In this document: in pieces, positions 1 to 5,939 of the stretch
Layout of the letters: each line of letters opens with the position of its first letter
Position numbering within the stretch: position 1 is the stretch's first letter
Program-made: the position numbers and the translations under genes
NCBI GenBank assembly: GCA_026713745.1
Contig: JAPONU010000122.1
Span: 1-7,548, forward strand
Source: a bacterium
Lineage (GTDB): Bacteria > Actinomycetota > Acidimicrobiia > Acidimicrobiales > CATQHL01
DNA length: 7,548 nt
Reading direction: 5' to 3'
The notes under the pieces: generated by a model
The model's input: only the letters and a program-made list of their open reading frames with translations
The model's database searches: none
Told to the model about the DNA's origin: nothing

Positions 1-99
1 AACGACGCCAACAAGGAGCGGCCGTGGGGCGCCAACGGCAACGGCTCGGCCGGCAACGGCTCCGCCGCCCATTCCCCAGCCCAGCACGCCACCGCCTGA
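1..99 (+). CDS. C-terminal end of an unidentified protein (partial, 5' end outside window)
   Basis: Reading from base 1 in frame 1 gives 32 codons ending in TGA at 97-99. Almost every third position is C or G, matching the real genes in the window, so this is probably the tail of a plus-strand gene. The peptide is low complexity, with an Asn-Gly-Ser/Ala pattern (NGNGSAGNGSAAH) and then a Pro/Gln/His/Ala-rich end. This looks like a disordered C-terminus and gives no clue to function. No start is visible. A chance open frame is possible in DNA this GC-rich. Confidence 0.5.
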   Translation, partial: NDANKERPWGANGNGSAGNGSAAHSPAQHATA

Positions 100-113
100 C
101 CGTGCCTGCTGCC

Positions 114-140
114 GTCATTTCGGCGGAGGGCGGGATCCAG
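114..140. repeat. Degenerate CATTCCGG-type dispersed repeat, copy 1
   Basis: The segment begins GTCATTTCGGCGGAGG and ends GGGATCCAG. It matches the right end of the array near 7256-7282 (GTCGTTCCGGCGGAGG then CCGGAATCCAGG) with a few substitutions. The inverted arms are degraded here. It lies just after the stop of the upstream gene fragment. Confidence 0.5.
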
Positions 141-178
141 TGTGCGGGGTCCGGGCGGGGCCCGCCGGTGCCCGTCGT

Positions 179-223
179 CGGATCGTCTGGCGAAATCGAT
201 CCGCCGCCGACCCCCGGCGTCCC
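179..223 (+). repeat. Palindromic dispersed element, copy 1 (inverted relative to 4060-4104)
   Basis: These 45 bases match the reverse complement of 4060-4104 with a single mismatch by hand alignment. The core is a hairpin: CGGATCG at 179-185 pairs with CGATCCG at 197-203 around an 11-nt loop. Flanking GC-rich sequence extends the stem imperfectly. Two near-identical, oppositely oriented copies in separate non-coding gaps suggest a REP-like dispersed repeat. No gene in the window would mobilise it. Confidence 0.7.
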
Positions 224-252
224 CCACCCTCGCTGGTTTGCCGCCGCCGCCA

Positions 253-303
253 CTCGTCATTCCGGCCCCTCGACTCGTGATCCCGGCGGCGGCCGGAATC
301 CGG
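253..303. repeat. CATTCCGG-type dispersed repeat, copy 2, with long-loop hairpin
   Basis: Two 21-bp units lie in tandem: 253-273 begins CTCGTCATTCCGG and 274-294 begins CTCGTGATCCCGG. ATTCCGGCC at 259-267 is a perfect inverted match to GGCCGGAAT at 291-299. The sequence resembles the array at 7184-7281. It sits 42 bp before the lipoprotein start, so it may lie in that gene's 5' untranslated region or in the upstream gene's 3' end. Confidence 0.6.
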
Positions 304-344
304 ACGCTGACCTGCCGGGCTGAGCACGGGAGTACAGGGATATC

Positions 345-2891
345 GTGACCGTCATCGCAGGATCATCGGCACCCAACCCCGGGGTTCTTCGCCCCTCCAA
401 GCGGTCATGGCTTCCAGTTGTTGTGGCGGGTGTCCTGGTGCTGGCGTTGCTCGCGGCCGGTTGCGGTACGGACGAGGCCGAGCCTGCAGGTCCTGTACCC
501 GAGCCGGCACCGGCCGAGCCCCCGGCGCCGCCTGCTGATCCGCCAGCACCTGCTGCTGAGACTCCGGCGCCCCCGCCGGAGCCCGACGCCGAGACTCCGG
601 CGCCCCCGGCCGAGCCCCCTCCGGCGCCCCCGCCGCCGCCGGCCGAGCCGCCGGAGCCCCCACCCGAGCCCGAGGCCGCGCCCGCGCCGCTCCCGCCGCC
701 CGAGCCGATTCCCGCCGATGCCAGTGACGCCTACTTCGCCCTCGACCGGGTGCTGGACATCGCCATCGAGATCGACACCGAGGACTGGGACACCCTGCGC
801 CACCAGACCCGCACCTTCGAGGACCTGTTCGCCGAGATCGAGGAGTACGGCCTCTCCCAGCCGTTCGCCGACATCTACACCTGGTTCCCGGCCACGGTGA
901 CCGTCGACGGCGAGAGCCACAGCGACGTCGGCGTCCGCAAGAAGGGCTTCATCGGCTCCCAGAGCGACACCAAGCCGGCGCTCAAGCTGCGCTTCGACAA
1001 GTACGTCGACGATCAGTCGCTCGGCGGCGTCATGGAACGCATGACCCTCAACAACAGCGTCCAGGACCCGTCGATGATCAACACCTGCCTCACCCTCGGT
1101 GTCTTCGCCGCCGCGGGCAATCCGGCCTCGCGCTGCAACTTCGCAACCGTGTCGGTCAACGGCAGGAACCTCGGCCTGTACGTCCACGTGGAGGAGATCA
1201 AGCCCCCGTTCCTGGCCCGCCACTTCGCCAGCGCCGACGGCAACCTCTACGAGGGCACGGTCAGCGACTTCACGCCCGAGTTCCGCGGCACCATCGAGAA
1301 GAAGAACAACGAGGACGCCGACGACTGGTCCGACATCGACGCCGTCGTGGCCGCCCTGGCGGATCCCTCCGACGCCGGTTGGGAGTCCCTGGCCGCCAGC
1401 GTCGACCTCGACCGGTTCCTGTCGTTCTGGGCCACCGAGGTGCTGGTCGGCCACTGGGACGGCCACGCCGGCAACCGCAACAACTACTGGTTCTACCGGG
1501 AGCCCGGCGGCCCCTTCGTGTTCCTCCCCTGGGGAGTCGACGGCACCTTCCACCTCGACGACGACCCCAACCCGTTCGACAACGTCGCCAACCCGCCGCC
1601 GTCGGTGCTGGCCCTCACGGCCATCCCCAACCGGCTGTACAGCGACGACGCCTGGCGGGCCCGGTACGTGGAGCGGCTGAAGCAACTCCTCGAGGTCGTC
1701 TGGGACGAGGAGGCGCTGCTGGCGAGCGTCGACGAGATGGCCGCCATCGTGCAGGAGCACGCCCTGCCGGAGGACCGGGCCGGGGCGGCCGCCGACACCG
1801 AGCGGGTGCGCCAGTTCATCGGCAAGCGGCGGGCCGAGATCCTCGAAGATCTCACGCCGACCCCGCCGGACTGGCCCGGCCCCACGGTGGCCGCTGTGCC
1901 TCCCGCCGGATCGGAGCAGGTCGAGATGGTGGTGCACTTCGAGACCCGCTGGGGCAGCAACAAGAATCCGGACCCCTTCGCCGGAGGAACCGTGCTCTAC
2001 CTGACTCTCAGCGGGACCGAGGTGCCGACCGACGGCGCGGCCGCCATCGCCGGGCACGCCAGCGCCGAGGAGGCGGCGGGGTTCGGCGACGAGCCGGCAG
2101 CCTCAATCGCCATGTTCAGCGTGCAGCCCGGCGGCTCCGTGGAGGGACTCACCCTCGTGCTGCCCCTGGAGCAAATGGCGAGCGACGCCACTCTCGTCAT
2201 CGGTCGCGACCTGTTCGGCGGCGGGGTGTGGACCATCCCGGCCGGCGGCCGTACGCCCGACAGCTACACGCCGTTCACCGAGGGCACCCTCACGCTGGTC
2301 GAAGCCGGCACCGCCGAGGGCGCCACGGTCACCGGCAGCTTCTCGGGAGTGTTCGGAGGGGCGCCATCATTCCCCTCGGGCGCGACCGGAGGGGCGTCGT
2401 CGTTTTCCTCAGGGGCGACCGGAGGGCCGCCATCACCCGCCGGCGCGGCCGGCGGGGCGAGCGAGGGGAGTGTCGCCCCGGCCCCGGTCGATGTCGGCCT
2501 CGCCATCAACGAGGTGGCCGCCAAGGGCGACCCGCTGGACTGGTTCGAGCTCCACAACTCCTCGGGGGAGTACCTCGCCCTGGCCAACTTCGTCTTCGCC
2601 GACGACCTGTCCGACGCCGGCAAGCGGGTGCCCTTCCCCGACGATCTGGTGATCCCCCCGGGCGGCTACCTGCAGGTCGAACTCGACAAGGAAGCCTGGC
2701 CCGGCTTCGCCCTCGGCGGCGACGAGGAACTGGGCATCTGGACCGCCGAGGGGGCGCCGGTCGACATGGTCGACTGGGCCGAAGGCGAGGCCGGCGAGGG
2801 CACCAGCTACGCCCGCCTGCCCGACGGCACCGGCGACTTCCGGACCGTCACCAACCCCACCCCCGGCGCCCCGAACAGTCCACCCGGCTGA
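345..2891 (+). CDS. Secreted lipoprotein with CotH kinase-like domain and C-terminal lamin-tail domain
   Basis: 848 aa. The start is GTG 345, with AGGGA at 336-340 as a close ribosome site. Residues 16-40 form a lipoprotein signal: Arg/Lys-rich, hydrophobic, then lipobox LAAGC with Cys40, so the mature protein should be lipid-anchored outside the membrane. Residues 47-124 are a Pro/Ala/Glu linker. Residues 126-505 resemble CotH-family proteins: GVRKKG (196-201), KLRF (214-217), LNN (235-237), the motif HWDGHAGNRNNYWFYR (370-385) and PWGVDGTF (395-402), whose Asp399 is the likely metal ligand. Some CotH proteins are protein kinases of spore coats; the substrate here is unknown. Residues 525-668 are beta-rich and unassigned. 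Residues 671-707 are a Gly/Ser repeat. Residues 715-820 (INEV, DWFELHN) fit a lamin-tail domain, a common partner of CotH domains in secreted proteins. It is convergent with the channel gene. Confidence 0.88.
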   Translation: MTVIAGSSAPNPGVLRPSKRSWLPVVVAGVLVLALLAAGCGTDEAEPAGPVPEPAPAEPPAPPADPPAPAAETPAPPPEPDAETPAPPAEPPPAPPPPPAEPPEPPPEPEAAPAPLPPPEPIPADASDAYFALDRVLDIAIEIDTEDWDTLRHQTRTFEDLFAEIEEYGLSQPFADIYTWFPATVTVDGESHSDVGVRKKGFIGSQSDTKPALKLRFDKYVDDQSLGGVMERMTLNNSVQDPSMINTCLTLGVFAAAGNPASRCNFATVSVNGRNLGLYVHVEEIKPPFLARHFASADGNLYEGTVSDFTPEFRGTIEKKNNEDADDWSDIDAVVAALADPSDAGWESLAASVDLDRFLSFWATEVLVGHWDGHAGNRNNYWFYREPGGPFVFLPWGVDGTFHLDDDPNPFDNVANPPPSVLALTAIPNRLYSDDAWRARYVERLKQLLEVVWDEEALLASVDEMAAIVQEHALPEDRAGAAADTERVRQFIGKRRAEILEDLTPTPPDWPGPTVAAVPPAGSEQVEMVVHFETRWGSNKNPDPFAGGTVLYLTLSGTEVPTDGAAAIAGHASAEEAAGFGDEPAASIAMFSVQPGGSVEGLTLVLPLEQMASDATLVIGRDLFGGGVWTIPAGGRTPDSYTPFTEGTLTLVEAGTAEGATVTGSFSGVFGGAPSFPSGATGGASSFSSGATGGPPSPAGAAGGASEGSVAPAPVDVGLAINEVAAKGDPLDWFELHNSSGEYLALANFVFADDLSDAGKRVPFPDDLVIPPGGYLQVELDKEAWPGFALGGDEELGIWTAEGAPVDMVDWAEGEAGEGTSYARLPDGTGDFRTVTNPTPGAPNSPPG
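558..608 (+). repeat. Direct repeats within the Pro-rich linker coding region
   Basis: GAGACTCCGGCGCCCCCG occurs exactly at 558-575 and again at 591-608, a 33-bp offset that keeps the frame. It encodes ETPAPP twice. The whole stretch 483-716 is a slippage-prone run of Pro, Ala and Glu codons, expected to form an extended wall-spanning linker between lipid anchor and folded domain. Confidence 0.75.
2355..2450 (+). repeat. 33-bp in-frame tandem repeat (GGAPSFPSGAT-type)
   Basis: Three units lie in tandem: 2355-2387 (GGAPSFPSGAT), 2388-2420 (GGASSFSSGAT) and a 30-bp unit at 2421-2450 (GGPPSPAGAA). A trailing GGASEG follows. The units are related at DNA level and preserve frame. They encode a flexible Gly/Ser-rich hinge between the beta-rich middle region and the lamin-tail domain. 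Unit number is likely to vary between strains. Confidence 0.8.
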
Positions 2892-2925
2892 CCGGCCCAC
2901 CCCGGCGCCGACCCGGTCAGTCGGG
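2883..2925. terminator. Bidirectional terminator-like inverted repeat across both stop codons
   Basis: CTGACCGG (2888-2895) pairs with CCGGTCAG (2913-2920). The stem extends outward through 2883-2887 and 2921-2925 with one G-U pair, giving 13 pairs around a 17-nt loop. The left arm contains the lipoprotein TGA (2889-2891) and the right arm contains the channel stop (2917-2919 on the minus strand). There is no U-tract, which is common for actinobacterial terminators. Confidence 0.55.
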
Positions 2926-3843
2926 CTTCTCGCCGTTGCCGTGACGGCTGGCCGTCAGCAGTTCCTCCAGGCGGGCCAGGCGCTCGTTGACCTCCCGCAG
3001 CTCCTCCCGCATCTCGTGCTCGCGGGTGCTTTGACCGCGGATGCCCGCGAGCAGTTCCTCGTGGCCCTCCTCCGTCTCGAGTTCCACGAGGCGGGCGGCG
3101 GTGGCCGCCGACAGCAGGGCGATGAAGCTGATGCCGGCGATCATCAGCACGGTGGCGACCAGCCGGCCGAACCCCGAGGAGGGAACCACGTCGCCGTAGC
3201 CCACCGTCGTGGCCGTGACGACCGCCCACCAGACCCCTTCGGGGACGTTGTAGCCCTCCTCGAGGTACGAGAACAGCGTGCCGCTCACCACCACCAGCAC
3301 GATCAGGCCCGACAGCAGCCAGCCCAGCCCGGACGTGCCGAACACCCGCTGGATGAGCGCGCCGGCCCGGTTGGCGAGGGCGGCCAGCCGCAGCAGCCGC
3401 AGCAGCCGCAGCACGTCCACGAAACGGCCGAGCCGCGCGATGCGGAGGCCGGCCAGCAGGTACGGCAGCAACGGGATGGTCGTCACCACGATCACCACGT
3501 CCAGCCAGGCACAGCGCAGGTAGGCCTTTCGGTTGGGTGTGACGGCCAGCATCACCGCCAACTCGGCGGCGAAGACGCCCCAGATGGCCCAGTCCATCAC
3601 CTGGAGCCAGAACGCGGCGGTCGAGCCGGTGAACTGCTCCTCCATGACAAGTAGGGGGATGACGCCCACGGCCGCCATCACGACCAGCGGGCTCATGCGG
3701 CGCTTCAGGATCCGGCCCCGCGGCGTCAGGATCGTGTCGAACCCGGAGCCCCCGAGCAGTGGCCGCGGTCTGAACAGCAGGCGCGACTTCGTGATGGGCC
3801 GCTGCGCGGGATCAGTCAGTGGGTCGTCGGGCTTGGGCGTCAT
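2917..3843 (-). CDS. Voltage-gated-type potassium channel, six-TM (ion transporter family)
   Basis: 308 aa from the ATG at 3841-3843. An ATG at 3913-3915 would add 24 residues, but those codons have clearly lower third-position GC, so I prefer the internal start; neither has a clear Shine-Dalgarno. Numbered from the chosen start, hydrophobic segments fall near 51-70 (S1), 78-101 (S2), 112-131 (S3), 172-194 (S5) and 225-250 (S6). S4 carries arginines every third residue (134, 137, 140, 146, 149, 152), with Asp143 interrupting the ladder. Acidic Glu94 in S2 and Asp115 in S3 fit a voltage-sensor charge-transfer site. The pore loop holds TVGYGD (213-218), the canonical K+ selectivity filter. Residues 252-298 are Glu/Arg/Leu-rich and probably a coiled coil aiding tetramerisation. 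It is expected in the cytoplasmic membrane, conducting K+. It is convergent with the CotH lipoprotein and divergent from metY. Confidence 0.9.
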   Translation of the reverse strand: MTPKPDDPLTDPAQRPITKSRLLFRPRPLLGGSGFDTILTPRGRILKRRMSPLVVMAAVGVIPLLVMEEQFTGSTAAFWLQVMDWAIWGVFAAELAVMLAVTPNRKAYLRCAWLDVVIVVTTIPLLPYLLAGLRIARLGRFVDVLRLLRLLRLAALANRAGALIQRVFGTSGLGWLLSGLIVLVVVSGTLFSYLEEGYNVPEGVWWAVVTATTVGYGDVVPSSGFGRLVATVLMIAGISFIALLSAATAARLVELETEEGHEELLAGIRGQSTREHEMREELREVNERLARLEELLTASRHGNGEKPD

Positions 3844-3920
3844 CCCCCGTACCGGTGATTTGTCCTGTCGAACGTCGCATCGAGCGTAGTTCTGGCGGTC
3901 CTGCGCTCCGGGCATCCACC

Positions 3921-4030
3921 AAGTGTTCCGTCAAGCCCCGGGAACCTGCCGCCACGCGAGGGAGGGGACGCCGGGTCGGGCTACGACGCCTTCTGCCCGC
4001 CACGAAGGAGCAGAGCGGCAGCCCGACGCC
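3921..4030 (+). promoter_or_regulatory. Candidate structured leader of metY, SAM-IV riboswitch-like
   Basis: GTCAAGCCCCGG at 3930-3941 matches, from memory, the conserved P2-loop sequence of SAM-IV riboswitches. It is closed by GTTCC (3925-3929) and GGAAC (3941-3945), and preceded by AGTG as in that class. CCCGG in this loop could pair with CCGGG at 3971-3975, and TGCCGC (3947-3952) with GCGGCA (4015-4020), echoing the two SAM-IV pseudoknots. GTCGGGCT (3975-3982) also pairs perfectly with AGCCCGAC (4020-4027), competing in part. The downstream gene is metY, a classic actinobacterial SAM-riboswitch target. Against it, I cannot find a convincing closing P1 helix or the usual GGCAACC segment, so this is tentative. 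Confidence 0.4.
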
Positions 4031-4059
4031 CACCCGGGAACTCGCCGCGCGCGCGGGAG

Positions 4060-4124
4060 GGGACGCCGGGGGTCGGCGCCGGATCGATTTCGCCAGACGA
4101 TCCGCCGACGGCCGCCGGCGTCCC
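4060..4124. repeat. Long near-palindrome; dispersed element copy 2
   Basis: Nested arms pair: GGGACGCCGG (4060-4069) with CCGGCGTCCC (4115-4124), GTCGG (4072-4076) with CCGAC (4105-4109), and CGGATCG (4080-4086) with CGATCCG (4098-4104). The loop is 11 nt. The left two-thirds is the reverse complement of 179-223 with one mismatch. As RNA in the metY leader it would be a very stable hairpin and could attenuate transcription, but the second copy elsewhere argues for a dispersed repeat. Confidence 0.75.
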
Positions 4125-4157
4125 CGACCGGGACCCGGAACTGCGCTCTGTCCGGGA

Positions 4158-4206
4158 CCCGCACCGGCGTCCCCGACCGGACTCCCCGCACCGGCGTCCC
4201 CGACCG
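4158..4206 (+). repeat. Exact 22-bp direct repeat in the metY leader
   Basis: A 22-base sequence beginning CCCGCACCGGCGTC occurs exactly at 4158-4179 and 4185-4206, 27 bp apart. Its 16-base core CCGGCGTCCCCGACCG occurs a third time at 4115-4130, overlapping the right arm of the neighbouring palindrome. This suggests local duplication seeded from that element. Confidence 0.75.
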
Positions 4207-4308
4207 CACACCAATTCCCTACCCCGACGGTCGTATTTCCCCGGAGCGGCCATAGCCTTAACCCCGGCGGTCGCATCTCCGCGGCCGCTCAACGACTGCT
4301 CAACGAGT

Positions 4309-4315
4309 AAAGGAG
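4309..4315 (+). promoter_or_regulatory. Ribosome binding site of metY
   Basis: AAAGGAG ends 8 nt before the GTG at 4324 and is the clearest Shine-Dalgarno in the window. It fixes the metY start. Confidence 0.8.
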
Positions 4316-4323
4316 AACACGAC

Positions 4324-5634
4324 GTGTCCGAATCAACCTGGGGTTTCGAGACCCGCCAAATCCATGCCGGTCAGGTACCGGATTCGGCGACGAATGCTCG
4401 AGCGGTACCCATATACCAAACCACCTCATACACCTTCGACAGCAGCGAGCACGCTGCCAACCTGTTCGCCCTCGCCGAGATTGGCAACATCTACACGCGC
4501 ATCATGAACCCGACCCAGGCGGTTTTGGAAGCGCGAATGGCCAGCTTGGAAGGTGCCACCGAGACCGCAGTGGGCCTGCCCGGTGCCCTTGTCCTCAGCA
4601 GCGGCCAGGCGGCCGAGACGCTGGCGCTCCTGAACCTGGCCGAGGCCGGTGACCACATCGTCTCCTCGGCGTCCCTGTACGGCGGCACCTACAACCTGCT
4701 GCACTACACGCTGCCGAAGCTGGGCATCGAGGTGACGTTCGTGAACGACCCCCACGACCTCGCTGAGTGGTCCTCGGCCGTGCGCCCCAACACCAAGTGC
4801 TTCTACGGCGAGGTGTTCGGCAACCCCGGCAACGACTTCTTGGACATCGAGGCCGTGTCCGACCTGGCGCACGCCAACGACTGCCCGCTGATGATCGACA
4901 ACACCGCGGCCTCGCCGTACCTGGTGCGGCCCATCGAGTGGGGCGCCGACATCGTGGTGCACTCGCTCACGAAGTACGTCGGCGGCCACGGCACCTCCAT
5001 CGGCGGCGCCATCATCGACGGCGGCACCTTCGACTTCAGCCGCAGCGGGAAGTTCGGTAACTTCACCGAGCCCGACCCCAGCTATCACGGCCTGGCCTAC
5101 TGGCCGGCGCTGGGTCCGGGGTCGTACATCATCAAGGCCCGGGTGCAGCTGCTGCGCGACATCGGGGCGGCGGTGGCACCGCTGAACTCGTTCCTGTTCC
5201 TGCAGGGGCTGGAGACGCTCAGCCTGCGCATGGAGCGGCACTGCTCCAACGCCCTGACCGTGGCGCAGTACCTGGAGGGCCGTGACGAGGTGGAACAGGT
5301 GTTCTACGCCGGCCTGCCGTCGAACCCCACCCACGAGCGGGCCAAGCGCCTCACCGGCGGGCGGGGCTACGGCGCCATCCCGTCGTTCGTCGTGAAGGGC
5401 GGGCGCGATGCCGGCCAGCGCTTCGTGGAGGCGCTGAAGATGCACAGCCACGTGGCCAACATCGGCGACGTGCGCAGCCTGGTGATCCACCCGGCTTCCA
5501 CCACCCACTCGCAGCTCACCGAGGAGGAGCAGGCGGCCGCCGGCGTGCAGCCCGGCCTGGTGCGCCTCGCCGTGGGCCTCGAGCTGGTGGACGACATCAT
5601 CGCCGACCTGGAACTCGGCTTCAAAGCCCTGTAA
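4324..5634 (+). CDS. metY: O-acetylhomoserine sulfhydrylase (PLP-dependent, methionine biosynthesis)
   Basis: 436 aa, the usual length for this family; GTG start with a strong upstream AAAGGAG. It belongs to the Cys/Met-metabolism PLP enzymes (cystathionine gamma-synthase fold) and most resembles O-acetylhomoserine (thiol)-lyases, which make homocysteine from O-acetylhomoserine and sulfide in the cytoplasm. Visible signatures are YTR (57-59, phosphate contact from the neighbouring subunit), SSGQAAE (92-98), YGGTYNL (119-125), IDNT with Asp192 contacting the PLP ring nitrogen, SLTKYVGGHG with Schiff-base Lys217, LRMERH (301-306), HPASTTHSQ (389-397) and GLVRLAVGLE with substrate-carboxylate Arg414. 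No metX or other methionine gene lies in the window. The first ~40 codons have much lower third-position GC (about 60%) than the distal half. An O-succinylhomoserine-using or reverse-transsulfuration relative is less likely given length and motifs. Confidence 0.93.
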   Translation: MSESTWGFETRQIHAGQVPDSATNARAVPIYQTTSYTFDSSEHAANLFALAEIGNIYTRIMNPTQAVLEARMASLEGATETAVGLPGALVLSSGQAAETLALLNLAEAGDHIVSSASLYGGTYNLLHYTLPKLGIEVTFVNDPHDLAEWSSAVRPNTKCFYGEVFGNPGNDFLDIEAVSDLAHANDCPLMIDNTAASPYLVRPIEWGADIVVHSLTKYVGGHGTSIGGAIIDGGTFDFSRSGKFGNFTEPDPSYHGLAYWPALGPGSYIIKARVQLLRDIGAAVAPLNSFLFLQGLETLSLRMERHCSNALTVAQYLEGRDEVEQVFYAGLPSNPTHERAKRLTGGRGYGAIPSFVVKGGRDAGQRFVEALKMHSHVANIGDVRSLVIHPASTTHSQLTEEEQAAAGVQPGLVRLAVGLELVDDIIADLELGFKAL

Positions 5635-5644
5635 CCGGGGCCGC

Positions 5645-5669
5645 GGGCGCCGGGGTTTCCCGGCCGCCC
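5645..5669 (+). terminator. GC-rich hairpin directly after metY
   Basis: CCGGG (5650-5654) pairs with CCCGG (5659-5663) around a GTTT loop. The stem extends through GGGCG (5645-5649) with CGCCC (5665-5669), with one bulged C. It starts 10 bases after the metY stop and fits a GC-rich terminator without a U-tract. Confidence 0.6.
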
Positions 5670-5689
5670 CACAACCGAACAGTCAGATC

Positions 5690-5725
5690 CGGCGCCCCGT
5701 CACCCACCAGGGAGGCGGGGCGCCG
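5690..5725. terminator. Second GC-rich hairpin downstream of metY
   Basis: CGGCGCCCCG (5690-5699) is perfectly complementary to CGGGGCGCCG (5716-5725), with a 16-nt loop. It may back up the first hairpin and insulate the ATPase promoter region from metY read-through. Confidence 0.5.
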
Positions 5726-5769
5726 CCGCGCCCCGGGCGGGTTGCGGTTCCGACGGTCCGACGGGACGT

Positions 5770-5839
5770 GGCCAACCCATGCACTTCTTATCCTGGAATC
5801 CGGTAAGAACGATAAGACATGGTGAGCTCTGTTGTAATG
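5770..5839 (+). repeat. Duplicated ATPase control region, copy A
   Basis: This 70-base stretch matches 5873-5942 at 62 positions by hand alignment, 103 bp upstream of it. It contains CTTATC (5787-5792), GGTAAG (5802-5807), GATAAG (5811-5816) and GGTGAG (5821-5826), and ends in ATG 5837-5839. The copy lies in front of a dead reading frame. The TAAGCT box of copy B is TGAGCT here, which would weaken a -10 element. Confidence 0.85.
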
Positions 5840-5878
5840 AGCGTGCTTGGTTGACCGTGCCGAATCGACGCCGGCCGA
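5837..5878 (+). pseudogene. Vestigial 5' end of a second ATPase gene
   Basis: Read from ATG 5837 the codons give MSVLG-stop-PCRIDAGR, which aligns without gaps to the first 14 residues of the intact ATPase, MDRFVNPYRPGAGT. Met, Pro, Arg, Ala and Gly are identical, and most other codons differ by one or two bases (CTT/TTT, TGC/TAC, CGA/CGT, GAC/GGC). The frame has a stop at codon 6 and runs straight into copy B of the control region, so the gene body is gone. It appears to be a remnant of tandem duplication or of deletion between two paralogues. The protein match is short, but the upstream 70-bp match makes it credible. Confidence 0.6.
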
Positions 5879-5939
5879 CCTATGCACTGCTTATCCTGGA
5901 ATCCGGTAAGAACGATAAGACGCGGTAAGCTCTGTTGAG
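5873..5939 (+). promoter_or_regulatory. ATPase control region, copy B: iterated GRTAAG sites and probable leaderless promoter
   Basis: Four related half-sites are present: inverted CTTATC (5890-5895), then GGTAAG (5905-5910), GATAAG (5914-5919) and GGTAAG (5924-5929). CTTATC and GATAAG form an inverted repeat with an 18-bp spacer. TAAGCT at 5926-5931 fits a -10 TANNNT element 8 bases before the ATG at 5940. No Shine-Dalgarno is visible, which suggests a leaderless transcript as is common in Actinobacteria. Binding by a regulator is inference. Confidence 0.5.

Noticed and set aside
405..2057. 550-codon open frame on the minus strand inside the lipoprotein gene
   Set aside because: It is antisense to the CotH/lamin-tail gene, whose domains are recognisable. 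The translation is Gly/Arg/Val-rich with no domain, as expected from GC-rich antisense frames.
1379..2944. 521-codon plus-strand open frame overlapping the lipoprotein gene
   Set aside because: It is an Arg/Gly/Pro-rich out-of-frame reading with no recognisable motif, and it overlaps the lipoprotein gene for nearly all its length.
2941..3654. 237-codon plus-strand open frame opposite the channel gene
   Set aside because: His/Gln/Gly-rich shadow of the potassium channel, which has the TVGYGD filter and S4 ladder on the other strand.
3860..3892. metY promoter with TTGTCC at 3860-3865 and a TAGTTC-like -10 near 3887
   Set aside because: Spacing (21 bp) and -10 match are poor; I could not support a specific promoter here.
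4426..5508. 360-codon minus-strand open frame opposite metY
   Set aside because: Antisense shadow; metY carries all catalytic motifs on the plus strand.
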